A stretch of 64,000 nt of DNA from Frigoribacterium endophyticum (GCF_011759585.1 NZ_JAAOYV010000001.1:1302001-1366000), one strand, 5' to 3'; positions 52,511 through 62,115 are shown, counted from the stretch's first letter. Numbers and translations are program-made. Notes: generated by a model not told the origin, from the sequence alone.

Positions 52511-52524
52511 ATAATGCACATTAT
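52511..52524. promoter_or_regulatory. AT-rich palindrome in a convergent intergenic region
   Basis: ATAATG-CA-CATTAT is a 14-bp inverted repeat, flanked by TGAC (52505-52508) and GTCA (52525-52528). It is strikingly AT-rich for this DNA and lies between the 3' ends of the Nudix and photolyase genes, with no gene starting next to it. Confidence 0.5.
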
Positions 52525-52571
52525 GTCAGCTCGAACGTGAGCGACGACTCACCAGGCCCTCCCCGGGCCCC

Positions 52572-54059
52572 TCACAGCATCTCGCGCGCCGCCTCCTGAG
52601 CGACCACGGCCTCGAGGTCGTCGAGCCTGCGCATCTGCCGCAGCGGGTTCCGCATGCGGGCGTTGTCGCGGAGCGCCGGCTCGGCCCGGTGCAGGAACGC
52701 CCAGTAGCCCGCGGTGAACGGGCAGGCGTCGTCGCCGACCCGGACGGTCGGCGAGAACCGGCACGAGCCGCAGTGGTCGCTCATCTTGTCGATGTAGCGA
52801 CCTCCCGCCGCGTAGGGCTTGGTCGCGACGACTCCGCCGTCGGCGTGCTGCGACATCCCGACGATGTTCGCGGGCATCACCCAGTCGGTGCCGTCGACGA
52901 AGACGTCGGTGAACCACTCGGTCAGCTGGTCGGGCCGGTAGCCGCGCTGCAGCGACCAGTTGCCGAGGATCATCAGGCGCTGGATGTGGTGCGTCCAGCC
53001 GTGCCGCGAGACGACGTCGAGCGCGTCCGACAGACAGGCCGCCTCGACCTCCGACGAGTCGAGGCCGCGCCACCACGCCGGCAGCTCCACCCGGGCGCCC
53101 AGGGCGTCGTTCTCGTCGACGTACGACTCCCCCAGGTGCCAGTAGAGGTGCCACACCCAGTCGCGCCAGCCGACCACCTGCCGGACGAAGCCCTCGACGC
53201 TGGCGAGCGGCGCGCCTCCCTCGAAGGCCCGCAGCACCCGCTCGACCACGTGGCGCGGGTCGAGCACGCCCAGGTTCATCGGCACGCTCAGCAGCGAGTG
53301 CGCCATCGTCCAGTCGCCCGACAGCATGGCGTCCTCGAACGGGCCGAAGTCGCCGAGCCGCGTCTCGACGAAGTCCTCGAGCGCCGCCTCCGCCTCCGCG
53401 GCCGTGACGGCGAACCGGCGCCGGTCGTCCTCCCCCACGAACGTCACCAGTCCGGCGTCGCGCCAGGCGTCGAGCTGGTCGCGCACCTCGGCGTCGATCT
53501 CGTCCTCGACGGGCCAGACCGGGTCGGGCAGGCCCAGGCCGACCGCGCCGCGGGGAGGCGCGTGGCGGTTCTCGTCGTCGTAGCTGAACCGGCCGCCGAC
53601 CGGGGCGGGCCCCTCCATCAGGAAGCCCTCGCGCCTCCGGACGGCCTCGTAGAAGTCCTCCATGAGGAGGCGGCCGGGGCGGACGGCGACCCAGTCGGCG
53701 AAGTCGGCCTCGCTGGTGACGAAGCCGCGGCTCGGCAGGACGACGACCGCCGGGGAGGCGGCGCGCACGACCGCGCGGAAGTGGCGGCTGGGCGGGTCCA
53801 CCACCTCGAGGTCTCCGCGCCCGACGAGGGCGTCGGCGAGGCGGTCGACCCGGACGTGCTCGGCGCGGTCGCCGAGCTCGGCGACCCGGTGACGGAGCGC
53901 CGAGAGCCAGAGGTGCGCCTTGGCCCGGTGCAGCGGGCGGCGGGAGAACTCGTCGAGGGCCTCGACGACGAGCACCTCTCCCCCGTCGTCGAACGCGGGC
54001 CCCCACTGGCCGGGCAGCAGCAACCGTCGTCGGGCGGGGCGGTCCGGGGTCGTCGTCAC
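52572..54059 (-). CDS. Iron-sulfur bacterial cryptochrome/photolyase (FeS-BCP)
   Basis: 495-residue flavoprotein of the deoxyribodipyrimidine photolyase-related family. The N-terminal domain is Rossmann-like (LLLPGQWGPAF) and the C-terminal FAD domain has HGWTHHIQRLMILGNW. It has only four cysteines, at 342, 430, 433 and 446; their spacing (88, 3, 13) equals that of the 4Fe-4S ligands of Agrobacterium PhrB (350, 438, 441, 454). Members repair (6-4) photoproducts and use a dimethyl-ribityllumazine antenna. GTG 54059 has TAGCGT 7 nt upstream. Confidence 0.93.
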   Translation of the reverse strand: MTTTPDRPARRRLLLPGQWGPAFDDGGEVLVVEALDEFSRRPLHRAKAHLWLSALRHRVAELGDRAEHVRVDRLADALVGRGDLEVVDPPSRHFRAVVRAASPAVVVLPSRGFVTSEADFADWVAVRPGRLLMEDFYEAVRRREGFLMEGPAPVGGRFSYDDENRHAPPRGAVGLGLPDPVWPVEDEIDAEVRDQLDAWRDAGLVTFVGEDDRRRFAVTAAEAEAALEDFVETRLGDFGPFEDAMLSGDWTMAHSLLSVPMNLGVLDPRHVVERVLRAFEGGAPLASVEGFVRQVVGWRDWVWHLYWHLGESYVDENDALGARVELPAWWRGLDSSEVEAACLSDALDVVSRHGWTHHIQRLMILGNWSLQRGYRPDQLTEWFTDVFVDGTDWVMPANIVGMSQHADGGVVATKPYAAGGRYIDKMSDHCGSCRFSPTVRVGDDACPFTAGYWAFLHRAEPALRDNARMRNPLRQMRRLDDLEAVVAQEAAREML

Positions 54060-54066
54060 CCCGCGG

Positions 54067-54072
54067 ACGCTA
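54067..54072 (-). promoter_or_regulatory. -10 box TAGCGT, leaderless photolyase gene
   Basis: TAGCGT is 7 nt before the GTG at 54059. Confidence 0.6.
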
Positions 54073-54100
54073 CCCGCCGCCCCGGTGGTTGGGTCGGGTC

Positions 54101-54613
54101 ATGGACGACGAGACCGCCCCCGTGACCCCCGGCTCCCCCGACGCGACGACCCGCGACTCCCCCGCGCCCGTGCCCGACGACGGACCGGACGACGCGCACG
54201 TCCGCCCCGCGGGCGTCGACGACGCCACCGTCGAGGCCCTCGGCAAGCTGTCGGAGGCCCTCGAGGCCGTCGAGCACGCGCGAGGCCTGCTCTACGGCTT
54301 CCACCGGCTGACCGGCACCGCCGACCTGGCGCTCGGCGAGGCCGTGGACCTGCTCCGCGAGGCGGGGCACCACGAGCACGCCGACCGCCTGGAGCGCGAC
54401 GTGGTGGGGCGCAACGTCGTCGAGGGCCGCTGGACCTTCCAGCTCGTCGAGGACTACGACGCGGGGTACTGGAGCGCCCTCCGGGCGGGCGAGGCGGCCG
54501 TCCGCGAGGGCCTCGTCGGCGGGCGCCGTCACCTCTTCGAGTCCGAGATGAAGGAGGCGCGGCGCAGCCACGGCCGACGCCACCACGAGTCGCGCCCGGG
54601 CTCCGACGACTGA
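54101..54613 (+). CDS. Conserved hypothetical helical protein (170 residues)
   Basis: Acidic, Pro/Asp-rich first 40 residues, then a helical domain: VEALGKLSEALEAVEHARGLLYGFHRLTG, LALGEAVDLLREAGHHEHADRLERDVVGRNVV, then GRWTFQLVEDYDAGYWSALRAGE and a basic tail. The layout suggests a conserved actinobacterial family of unknown function. It is divergent from the photolyase gene by 41 bp and sits upstream of folE by 92 bp. No catalytic motif is evident. Confidence 0.78.
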   Translation: MDDETAPVTPGSPDATTRDSPAPVPDDGPDDAHVRPAGVDDATVEALGKLSEALEAVEHARGLLYGFHRLTGTADLALGEAVDLLREAGHHEHADRLERDVVGRNVVEGRWTFQLVEDYDAGYWSALRAGEAAVREGLVGGRRHLFESEMKEARRSHGRRHHESRPGSDD

Positions 54614-54705
54614 CCGCCCCGCCGGTCGACCGCCCCGGCCGCCCCGTCGCTCGGGGCGGGGATGCACGGCTGACGTCCGGGCAGGGAGCCTGCGACACTG
54701 GCTCC

Positions 54706-55293
54706 ATGAGCCACTCCCCCGTCGACCGGCCCCGCATCGAGGCCGCCGTGCTCGAGATCCTCGCGGCCGTCGGCGACGACCCGGGGCGCCCGGGCCTCCA
54801 CGACACGCCCCGGCGCGTGGCGGAGGCGTACGCGGAGTTCTTCTCAGGGACGGGGACGGACGCGACCGAGCTCGTCCGTGCCTCCTCGGTGCCGGCCGAG
54901 CCGGGCCAGCTCGGCGAGGTCGTCGTCGTGCGCGACGTGCAGTTCCGCTCGGTCTGCGAGCACCACCTGCTGCCGTTCCTCGGCGTGGCCCACGTCGCGT
55001 ACGTCCCCGGCGCCTCGATCGTCGGCCTCGGCAGCGTGCCCCGCGTCGTCGACGCCCTCGCCTCGCGGCCGCAGCTGCAGGAGAAGCTCGGCGAGGAGAT
55101 CGCCGACGCCTTCGACGAGGGGCTCTCCCCCACGGGCGTGCTCGTCGTGCTCGAGGCGGTCCACGGCTGCGTGACGACGCGGGGGCCGCGCCAGACGCAG
55201 AGCTCGACCGTGACGCTGGCGAGCCGCGGCAGCCTCGGCGACGCGGCCGCCCGCACCGAGGCGATGGCCCTGATCGGGGCGCCCCGTGGCTGA
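54706..55293 (+). CDS. folE: GTP cyclohydrolase I FolE
   Basis: 195-residue enzyme that converts GTP to dihydroneopterin triphosphate. Zinc ligands are Cys84 and His87 in SVCEHHLLPF and Cys155 in GCVTTRGPRQTQSS, and HVAYVPGASIVGLG contributes to the GTP site. It is the type IA enzyme. The ATG is preceded at 6 nt by GACACT, near the leaderless pattern. It overlaps the following folP-like gene by 8 nt. It is separate from ftsH, folB and folK, which do not appear here. Confidence 0.95.
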   Translation: MSHSPVDRPRIEAAVLEILAAVGDDPGRPGLHDTPRRVAEAYAEFFSGTGTDATELVRASSVPAEPGQLGEVVVVRDVQFRSVCEHHLLPFLGVAHVAYVPGASIVGLGSVPRVVDALASRPQLQEKLGEEIADAFDEGLSPTGVLVVLEAVHGCVTTRGPRQTQSSTVTLASRGSLGDAAARTEAMALIGAPRG

Positions 55294-56197
55294 CCCGGAG
55301 CCCCTGCCGATCAGGCTGGGCACCGTGCCGCTGCGGGTGCCCGTGCGCCGCATCGGACGTCGCACCTTCGACTTCTCGCGTCAGGTCGCGGTGATGGCGA
55401 TCGTCAACCGGACGCCCGACTCGTTCTTCGACCAGGGGCGCACCTTCGCCCTCGACACCGCGGTCGAGGCCGCCGTGGCCGCTGCGGGGCAGGGCGCCGA
55501 CTGGGTCGACGTCGGGGGCGTGCCCTTCAAGCCGGGGCCCGAGCTCTCAGCGGCCGACGAGGTCGACCGCGTCCTGCCGGTGGTGGAGGCGCTGGTCGCC
55601 GAGTCGGACGTGGTCGTGTCGGTCGACACCTTCCGCCCGGAGGTCGCGGCCGCCGCGATCAGCGCGGGGGCATCCGTGATCAACGACACCACGGCCCTGC
55701 ACGACCCGCGTCTCGCCGACGTCGTCGCCGACAGCGAGGCGACCCTCGTGGTGACCCACAGCCTCGCCCCGCCGCGCACCGCGTGGCCGCACCCCCGCTA
55801 CGACGACGTCGCGCGCGAGGTCGTCGACCTCCTGTCCCGTCGCGTCGACCTCGCGCTGGCCCGGGGGGTGCCCGAGGAGAGGATCGTCGTCGACCCCGGC
55901 CACGACCTCAACAAAGCCACCGTGCACACCCTCGAGCTGACCCGTCGCCTGGGCGAGGTCGCGGCCCTCGGCTTCCCCGTCCTGGCCGCCGTCTCGAACA
56001 AGGACTTCATCGGCGAGATGCTCGACCGCGAGAAGCCCGACCGCCTGGCCGGCACGCTGGCGGCGGCGACCGCGTGCGTGCTGCTCGGCGCGCGCGTCGT
56101 GCGGATGCACGACGTGCCCTCGGCGGTGGACGCCGTCCGCATGCTGGAGGGCATCCTGGGGTGGCGGGCCCCGCTGCTCGCCCGACACGACGTCTAG
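55286..56197 (+). CDS. folP: Dihydropteroate synthase-like protein (FolP2 type)
   Basis: 303-residue TIM-barrel pterin-binding protein. The first motif reads NRTPDSFFDQG (residue 41 onward) in place of the usual NVTPDSF, the GGESTRPG loop reads GGVPFKPGP, and the Lys motif reads SNKDFIGE instead of SRKSF. These are the features of mycobacterial FolP2 (Rv1207), which in M. leprae was reported not to complement a dihydropteroate synthase mutant. SVDTFRPEV and INDTT are intact, so pterin binding is likely. Activity as a true DHPS is uncertain. Co-transcribed with folE and a reductase. Confidence 0.85.
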   Translation: MADPEPLPIRLGTVPLRVPVRRIGRRTFDFSRQVAVMAIVNRTPDSFFDQGRTFALDTAVEAAVAAAGQGADWVDVGGVPFKPGPELSAADEVDRVLPVVEALVAESDVVVSVDTFRPEVAAAAISAGASVINDTTALHDPRLADVVADSEATLVVTHSLAPPRTAWPHPRYDDVAREVVDLLSRRVDLALARGVPEERIVVDPGHDLNKATVHTLELTRRLGEVAALGFPVLAAVSNKDFIGEMLDREKPDRLAGTLAAATACVLLGARVVRMHDVPSAVDAVRMLEGILGWRAPLLARHDV

Positions 56198-56205
56198 GAG
56201 CCCCC

Positions 56206-57015
56206 GTGCCCGACCAGCCCGCCGCCGACCCGGCCGCCGCCCCGGCCGCCCTCCGCCGCCTACTGCCGCCCGATCCGACCGGCGTCCCGCTCGACGACGA
56301 CCAGCTGCTGGCGATGATCGACCCCGGCGACCGCGCCGAGCCCTGCCTCCGCGTGAACTTCGTCTCGACGCTGGACGGATCGTCCACGGCGGACGGCCTC
56401 TCCGGCAGCCTCGGCGGGCCCGCCGACAAGAGGGTCTTCGACCTGCTGCGCCGGGTCTCGGACGTCGTGGTGGTCGGCGCGGGCACGGTGCGCGACGAGG
56501 GCTACGGCCCGATGCGCCTCGACGACGCCTCCGTCGCCTGGCGACGCGGGCGCGGGCTGCCCGACCACCCCGTCTTCGCGCTGGTGTCGGCGACGCTGCG
56601 GCTCGACCCCGGCAGCCCCGTCTTCCGCGACGCGCCGGTGCGCCCGGTCGTGCTCACTACCGACCAGGCGGATCCCGAGGCGCGGAGGGCCCTCGAGGGC
56701 GTCGCCGACGTCGTCGCGTGCGGCCGCGAACGCGTCGACCTGCGCCTCCTGCGTGAGGCACTGGTCGCCCGGGGCCTCCGGCAGCTGCACTGCGAGGGCG
56801 GGCCGACCCTCTTCGGCGACCTCGTCGCCGCGGACGAGGTCGACGAGCTCTTCCTCACGCACTCGCCGACCCTGGAGGGCGGCGTCGGCCCGCGCATCGC
56901 CCGCTCGACGAGCGGGGACGCCCCGGGGCTGCGCGAGCTCGAGCTGGCGCACGTGCTCGTCGCGGGCGACCTCCTGCTCACCCGCCACGTGCGACGGCGG
57001 GCGCCCCGGGCCTGA
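56206..57015 (+). CDS. RibD C-terminal-like (pyrimidine/dihydrofolate) reductase
   Basis: 269-residue NADPH-dependent reductase of the RibD_C/DHFR fold without the deaminase domain. LRVNFVSTLDGSSTADGLSGSLGG is the substrate/NADPH start, VVVVGAGTVRDEGYGP the cofactor loop, LHCEGGPTLFGDL the Gly-rich loop and LFLTHSPTLEGG a late family motif. The mycobacterial relative Rv2671 has weak dihydrofolate reductase activity. Its place after folE and folP suggests pterin or folate reduction rather than riboflavin synthesis. AGGAG lies 5 nt before GTG 56206. Confidence 0.87.
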   Translation: MPDQPAADPAAAPAALRRLLPPDPTGVPLDDDQLLAMIDPGDRAEPCLRVNFVSTLDGSSTADGLSGSLGGPADKRVFDLLRRVSDVVVVGAGTVRDEGYGPMRLDDASVAWRRGRGLPDHPVFALVSATLRLDPGSPVFRDAPVRPVVLTTDQADPEARRALEGVADVVACGRERVDLRLLREALVARGLRQLHCEGGPTLFGDLVAADEVDELFLTHSPTLEGGVGPRIARSTSGDAPGLRELELAHVLVAGDLLLTRHVRRRAPRA

Positions 57016-57029
57016 GCCCGGGACGCCCG
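56998..57029. terminator. Terminator between the reductase and dhaM
   Basis: A 14-bp stem with one mismatch (56998-57011 with 57016-57029) and CTGA loop; it includes the reductase stop codon and lies between convergent genes. Confidence 0.65.
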
Positions 57030-57085
57030 CTGTCGGCGTCGTCGTCGGCGCCACCGTCGTGGTGGCGTGGCGACGTCGGGTCGGG

Positions 57086-57772
57086 TCAGCCCTCGCCGAA
57101 GCCGCCCTCCACCAGGGCCACGAGGTCGTCGACGGCCTGGGCCGCGTCGGGGCCGGTGGCCATGATCGCCACCGTCGAGCCCTTGCCGAGACCGAGGCCC
57201 ATGATGCGCAGGAGGCTCTTCGCGTCGACGCCGTTCACCGTGACGTCGGCCTGGAAGCGCGACGCGTGCGTGACGAGGTCGGCGGCCGGCCGGGCGTGCA
57301 GCCCCGACTCGTTGACGAGGACGACCGAGCGCTCGACCGCGTCGCCGCCGCGGAGCTCGCGTTCGTCCCGGTGCGGGTCGGCGACCCCGGAGGCGGTGCG
57401 GGCGGCCGCGGCGACCTCCTGCAGCGTGCCGCCGGTCTCCGCCGAGACGGCCGCGGCGACGGTGCCCTCGACGACGGGCGCGTCGGCCAGCACGACCCGC
57501 GCGGCCTCGTCGTCGTCGAGGAAGTCGACGGCGGTCTCGGTGGTGAGGATCGCCGAGCCCAGGTCGCAGAGCACCACGACGCCCTGGCCCGTGTCGGCGG
57601 CCGAGAGCGCCGCGGAGATCTTGTCGAAGCTCGTGCCCAGGCCGCCCTCGTCGGTGCCGCCCGCGGCCACGAGGGTCGTGGTCGGCGCCATCTGGCGAGC
57701 GAGCTCGACGGTGCCCTCGGCGATCGCCGGGCTGTGCGAGACGACGACGATGCCCACGCCGGCCACGGTCAC
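57086..57772 (-). CDS. dhaM: Dihydroxyacetone kinase phosphoryl donor DhaM (EIIA + HPr)
   Basis: 228-residue PTS component that phosphorylates DhaL-bound ADP. The N-terminal mannose-type EIIA domain has the active His in VVVSHSPAIAEG and LCDLGSAILTTE. The C-terminal HPr-like domain has its His in ESGLHARPAADLV and the SLLRIMGLG segment. The third EI-like domain of E. coli DhaM is absent. GTG 57772 overlaps the dhaL stop (GTGA). It shows that dihydroxyacetone is phosphorylated at the expense of PEP here. Confidence 0.93.
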   Translation of the reverse strand: MTVAGVGIVVVSHSPAIAEGTVELARQMAPTTTLVAAGGTDEGGLGTSFDKISAALSAADTGQGVVVLCDLGSAILTTETAVDFLDDDEAARVVLADAPVVEGTVAAAVSAETGGTLQEVAAAARTASGVADPHRDERELRGGDAVERSVVLVNESGLHARPAADLVTHASRFQADVTVNGVDAKSLLRIMGLGLGKGSTVAIMATGPDAAQAVDDLVALVEGGFGEG

Positions 57773-58431
57773 GCCTCCCCGGTGGTCGCGGCGGCGGGGG
57801 TCGCGGCGGCCTCGGCTGCCGCGGCGAGGATGAGCGACGACGACTGCGCCCCCGGGTCGCGGTGCCCCACCGCCCGCTCGCCGAGGTAGCTGGCCCGGCC
57901 CTTGCGGGCGACGAGCGGCTCGGTCGACGCGGCGCCCTCCGCGGCGGCGTCGGCGGCGGCACGCAGCACGGCGGCCGGCTCGGCCCCGTCGCCCGCCGCG
58001 AGGCCGGCGGCCTCGACGGCCGGCGTCCACGCGTCGATCATCGTCTTGTCGCCCACCTCGGCCTTGCCGCGCAGCACGACGCCGTCCCGTGCCGCCGTGA
58101 GGAAGGCCACGACCGCCGCGGAGTCGAGCTCGGTCGCGTCGCCGAGGGCCGCGGCCCCCTTGAGGTACGCCGTGCCGAGCAGGGGGCCGGAGGCTCCCCC
58201 GACGGTGGAGATGAGGGTCGTGGCGACCATCTTCAGCAGCTGGCCGGGCGTGGCGTCCTCGGGCTGCTGGCCGAGCTTGGCCCGCACGGCCGAGAAGCCG
58301 CGCTCCAGGTTCTCGCCGTGGTCGCCGTCGCCGATCTCGCGGTCCAGCTCGACCAGCGCGGCACGCTGCTCGCGCACCACGTCGGCCGTCCGTTCGATGA
58401 AGGCGCGGGTCCAGGTCGCGTCGAGTGTCAT
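57769..58431 (-). CDS. dhaL: Dihydroxyacetone kinase ADP-binding subunit DhaL
   Basis: 220-residue helical-barrel subunit holding ADP as a permanent cofactor. The three Mg-binding acids lie in LDREIGDGDHGENLERGF, and GGASGPLLGTAYL and KTMIDAWTPA are family motifs. The last 30 residues are an Ala-rich tail. It is second in dhaK-dhaL-dhaM, 55 nt after dhaK. The ATP-using fused kinase type is ruled out by the separate dhaM. Confidence 0.94.
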   Translation of the reverse strand: MTLDATWTRAFIERTADVVREQRAALVELDREIGDGDHGENLERGFSAVRAKLGQQPEDATPGQLLKMVATTLISTVGGASGPLLGTAYLKGAAALGDATELDSAAVVAFLTAARDGVVLRGKAEVGDKTMIDAWTPAVEAAGLAAGDGAEPAAVLRAAADAAAEGAASTEPLVARKGRASYLGERAVGHRDPGAQSSSLILAAAAEAAATPAAATTGEA

Positions 58432-58486
58432 GCGTCTCCTCCTCGTGGGGGTGCGGTGCGGGGGGCGGCGGGGCGGAGCAGCGGGC

Positions 58487-59488
<1,002 letters not shown>

Positions 59489-59514
59489 CGAAGTTCCTCC
59501 CTGGAACGGGCGGC

Positions 59515-59532
59515 GGTGCGCAGGCTCGCACC
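59515..59532. promoter_or_regulatory. Inverted repeat GGTGCG/CGCACC in dhaK leader
   Basis: GGTGCG (59515-59520) and CGCACC (59527-59532) flank 6 nt, between the predicted dhaK -10 (TAGCTT, 59549-59544) and its ribosome site. Confidence 0.4.
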
Positions 59533-59576
59533 GTCCTGGTCAGAAGCTACCCCCCGAGCCGTGCGCACCTGCTCCG

Positions 59577-59590
59577 TGCACATATGTGCA
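59577..59590. promoter_or_regulatory. 14-bp perfect palindrome TGCACATATGTGCA between dhaK and glpF
   Basis: It sits nearly centrally in the divergent region, 9 bp from a second palindrome GTGCGCAC (59561-59568); a further GTGCAC is at 59661. It is the likely operator for a shared regulator of the dha and glp operons. Confidence 0.6.
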
Positions 59591-59701
59591 TCTCGGGTGA
59601 TTCGGCTACCTTCCTGAGGGTTGCCCGGGTCTATGGTGAGGCCACACGCTCACCGCGGTGGTGCACAGTCGCACCCCGCCCGACGACTAAGGAAGGTCGA
59701 C

Positions 59702-60421
59702 GTGGACCTGGGACTGATTTTTCTCTCTGAAGTGGTGGGCACGGCCATGCTCATCCTGCTCGGTGGCGGCGTCGTCGCCAACGTGGCCCTCACGAAGTCG
59801 AAGGGCTTCAACGGCGGGACGCTGATGGTCAACTTCGGCTGGGGGCTCGCGGTCTTCGCCGCGGTCACGGTGTCGTACTCCTCCGGCGCGGCCCTCAACC
59901 CGGCCGTCAGCCTCGCGCAGCTGATCCTCGGCAACATCGACTTCGTCGCGTTCCTCGTGTACCTGGCCGCCCAGATGATCGGAGCCGTCATCGGTGCCGT
60001 CCTCGTGTGGCTCGTGTACAAGAACCACTTCGACGAGGAGCCCGACCCCGCGGCCAAGCTCGGCGTCTTCTCCACCGGCCCGGCCATCCGCAACTACGGC
60101 TGGAACCTCGTCACCGAGATCATCGCGACGTTCGCCTTCGTGTTCGTGGTCATCGGCTTCACCAACGGCGGCACGCCGGCCGAGCTGGGCGCGATCCCCG
60201 TCGCCTTCCTCGTGATCGCGATCGGCGCCTCCCTCGGTGGCCCCACCGGCTACGCCATCAACCCGGCCCGTGACCTCGGCCCGCGCATCGCCCACGCCTT
60301 CCTGCCCATCAAGGGCAAGGGCTCGAGCGACTGGTCGTACGCCTGGGTCCCCGTGGCCGGCCCGCTGATCGGCGGTGCCCTCGCCGCCGTCGTGTCGGGC
60401 GCCCTGCTCCCCATCGCCTGA
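59702..60421 (+). CDS. glpF: Glycerol facilitator (MIP/aquaporin family)
   Basis: 239-residue channel with six membrane helices and two half-helix motifs, NPAVS (about residue 64) and NPARD (about 188). Asp after the second NPA is the mark of glycerol facilitators rather than water channels, and GPTGYAINPARDLGPR matches GlpF. It lets glycerol diffuse in, to be trapped by GlpK. GTG 59702 has AAGGAAGG upstream. A TATGGT box at 59632-59637 is a candidate -10. glpK follows after 103 nt. Confidence 0.93.
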   Translation: MDLGLIFLSEVVGTAMLILLGGGVVANVALTKSKGFNGGTLMVNFGWGLAVFAAVTVSYSSGAALNPAVSLAQLILGNIDFVAFLVYLAAQMIGAVIGAVLVWLVYKNHFDEEPDPAAKLGVFSTGPAIRNYGWNLVTEIIATFAFVFVVIGFTNGGTPAELGAIPVAFLVIAIGASLGGPTGYAINPARDLGPRIAHAFLPIKGKGSSDWSYAWVPVAGPLIGGALAAVVSGALLPIA

Positions 60422-60524
60422 CCCGCATCCCACGACTCACCGCTGACCGCGGCACCGCCGTGCCCACCCGAGGCGCACCCGCCGTGTCGCGGTCGACACC
60501 ATCAACGACGAAGGAGAACCACCC

Positions 60525-62042
60525 GTGAGCGACGACTACATCCTGGCGATCGACCAGGGCACCACCAGCACCCGCGCCATCATCTTCGACCACTCCGGCT
60601 CGATCGTGGCGACCGGCCAGAAGGAGCACGAGCAGATCTTCCCGCGCGCCGGGTGGGTCGAGCACGACCCCGCCGAGATCTGGGAGAACGTCCGCGAGGT
60701 CATCGGCCAGGCCCTGTCGCGCGCCGACATCACGCGCCACAACATCAAGGCCGTCGGCATCACCAACCAGCGCGAGACCGCCGTCGTGTGGGACAAGACC
60801 ACCGGCAAGGCCGTCTACAACGCCATCGTCTGGCAGGACACCCGCACCCAGTCGATCGTCGACCGCCTCGCGGCCGACGGCGGCGTCGAGCGCTTCAAGC
60901 CGATCGTCGGCCTGCCGCTCGCGACCTACTTCTCCGGAACCAAGGTCGTCTGGATCCTCGAGAACGTCGAGGGCGCCCGCGAGAAGGCCGAGGCCGGCGA
61001 CCTGCTCTTCGGCACGACCGACACCTGGGTCCTCTGGAACCTGACCGGCGGCACCGACGGCGGCGTGCACGTCACTGACGTCACCAACGCCTCGCGGACC
61101 CTGTTCATGGACCTCGAGACGCTCGAGTGGCGCGACGACATCCTCGAGGCCTTCGACGTGCCCCGCTCGATGCTCCCCGAGATCAAGAGCTCGTCCGAGG
61201 TCTACGGCACCGTCGAGGCCTCCAGCCTCCTCCGCGAGGTCCCGATCGCCGGCATCCTGGGCGACCAGCAGGCCGCGACCTTCGGCCAGGCGGCGTTCGA
61301 CCAGGGCGAGTCGAAGAACACCTACGGCACGGGCAACTTCCTCATCTTCAACACGGGCGAGGAGATCGTCCACTCGAAGAACGGGCTGCTCACGACGCTG
61401 GGCTACAAGCTCGGCGACGCGGCTCCGCACTACGCGCTCGAGGGCTCCATCGCCGTCACCGGTTCGCTGATCCAGTGGCTCCGCGACAACCTCGGCATCA
61501 TCGGCTCGGCCCCCGAGGTCGAGGAGCTCGCCAAGACGGTCGACGACAACGGCGGCGTCTACTTCGTGCCCGCGTTCTCGGGCCTGTTCGCCCCGTACTG
61601 GCGCTCAGACGCCCGTGGCGCCCTCGTCGGCCTCACGCGCTACGTCAACAAGGGCCACATCGCCCGTGCTGCGCTCGAGGCGACCGCCTTCCAGACCCGC
61701 GAGGTGCTCGACGCGGTCAACGCCGACTCGGGCGTCGACCTCACCGAGCTCAAGGTCGACGGCGGCATGACCGGCAACGACGCCCTGATGCAGTTCCAGG
61801 CCGACATCCTGAACGTGCCCGTGGTGCGTCCGGTCGTCGCCGAGACCACCGCCCTCGGCGCCGCGTACGCCGCGGGCCTGGCGGTCGGGTTCTGGGAGAC
61901 GCTCGACGACCTGCGCTCGAACTGGCAGGAGGACAAGCGCTGGACGCCGGCCATCGAGGCCGACGAGCGCGACCGCACGCTCCGCCTCTGGAAGAAGGCC
62001 GTCACGAAGACCTTCGACTGGGTCGACGAGGACGTCAACTGA
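60525..62042 (+). CDS. glpK: Glycerol kinase
   Basis: 505-residue FGGY kinase that makes sn-glycerol-3-phosphate. The phosphate loop is [14 protein letters not shown] (residues 6-19), the signature [10 protein letters not shown] and [12 protein letters not shown] follow, and [18 protein letters not shown] is the second FGGY motif region. GTG 60525 has AAGGAG 9 nt upstream. It forms an operon with glpF. No glpD or glycerol dehydrogenase is adjacent. A strong terminator follows at 62086. Confidence 0.96.
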   Translation: MSDDYILAIDQGTTSTRAIIFDHSGSIVATGQKEHEQIFPRAGWVEHDPAEIWENVREVIGQALSRADITRHNIKAVGITNQRETAVVWDKTTGKAVYNAIVWQDTRTQSIVDRLAADGGVERFKPIVGLPLATYFSGTKVVWILENVEGAREKAEAGDLLFGTTDTWVLWNLTGGTDGGVHVTDVTNASRTLFMDLETLEWRDDILEAFDVPRSMLPEIKSSSEVYGTVEASSLLREVPIAGILGDQQAATFGQAAFDQGESKNTYGTGNFLIFNTGEEIVHSKNGLLTTLGYKLGDAAPHYALEGSIAVTGSLIQWLRDNLGIIGSAPEVEELAKTVDDNGGVYFVPAFSGLFAPYWRSDARGALVGLTRYVNKGHIARAALEATAFQTREVLDAVNADSGVDLTELKVDGGMTGNDALMQFQADILNVPVVRPVVAETTALGAAYAAGLAVGFWETLDDLRSNWQEDKRWTPAIEADERDRTLRLWKKAVTKTFDWVDEDVN

Positions 62043-62085
62043 CGTCGGAGCTGACGACACGGCGCTGACGCGCCGATGACAGGGA

Positions 62086-62115
62086 GAAGGGCCCGTTCCT
62101 CGGAACGGGCCCTTC
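62086..62115. terminator. Bidirectional terminator between glpK and trpD
   Basis: A 14-bp perfect inverted repeat (GAAGGGCCCGTTCC with GGAACGGGCCCTTC) with a minimal loop, 43 nt after glpK. Confidence 0.85.

Noticed and set aside
52281-52521. Short - strand frames over the Nudix gene
   Set aside because: They are shadows of the Nudix box region and lack a ribosome site or a domain.
54706-57015. Calling the third gene a riboflavin biosynthesis RibD
   Set aside because: The deaminase domain of RibD is missing and the gene is in an operon with folE and folP, so a riboflavin role is not supported.
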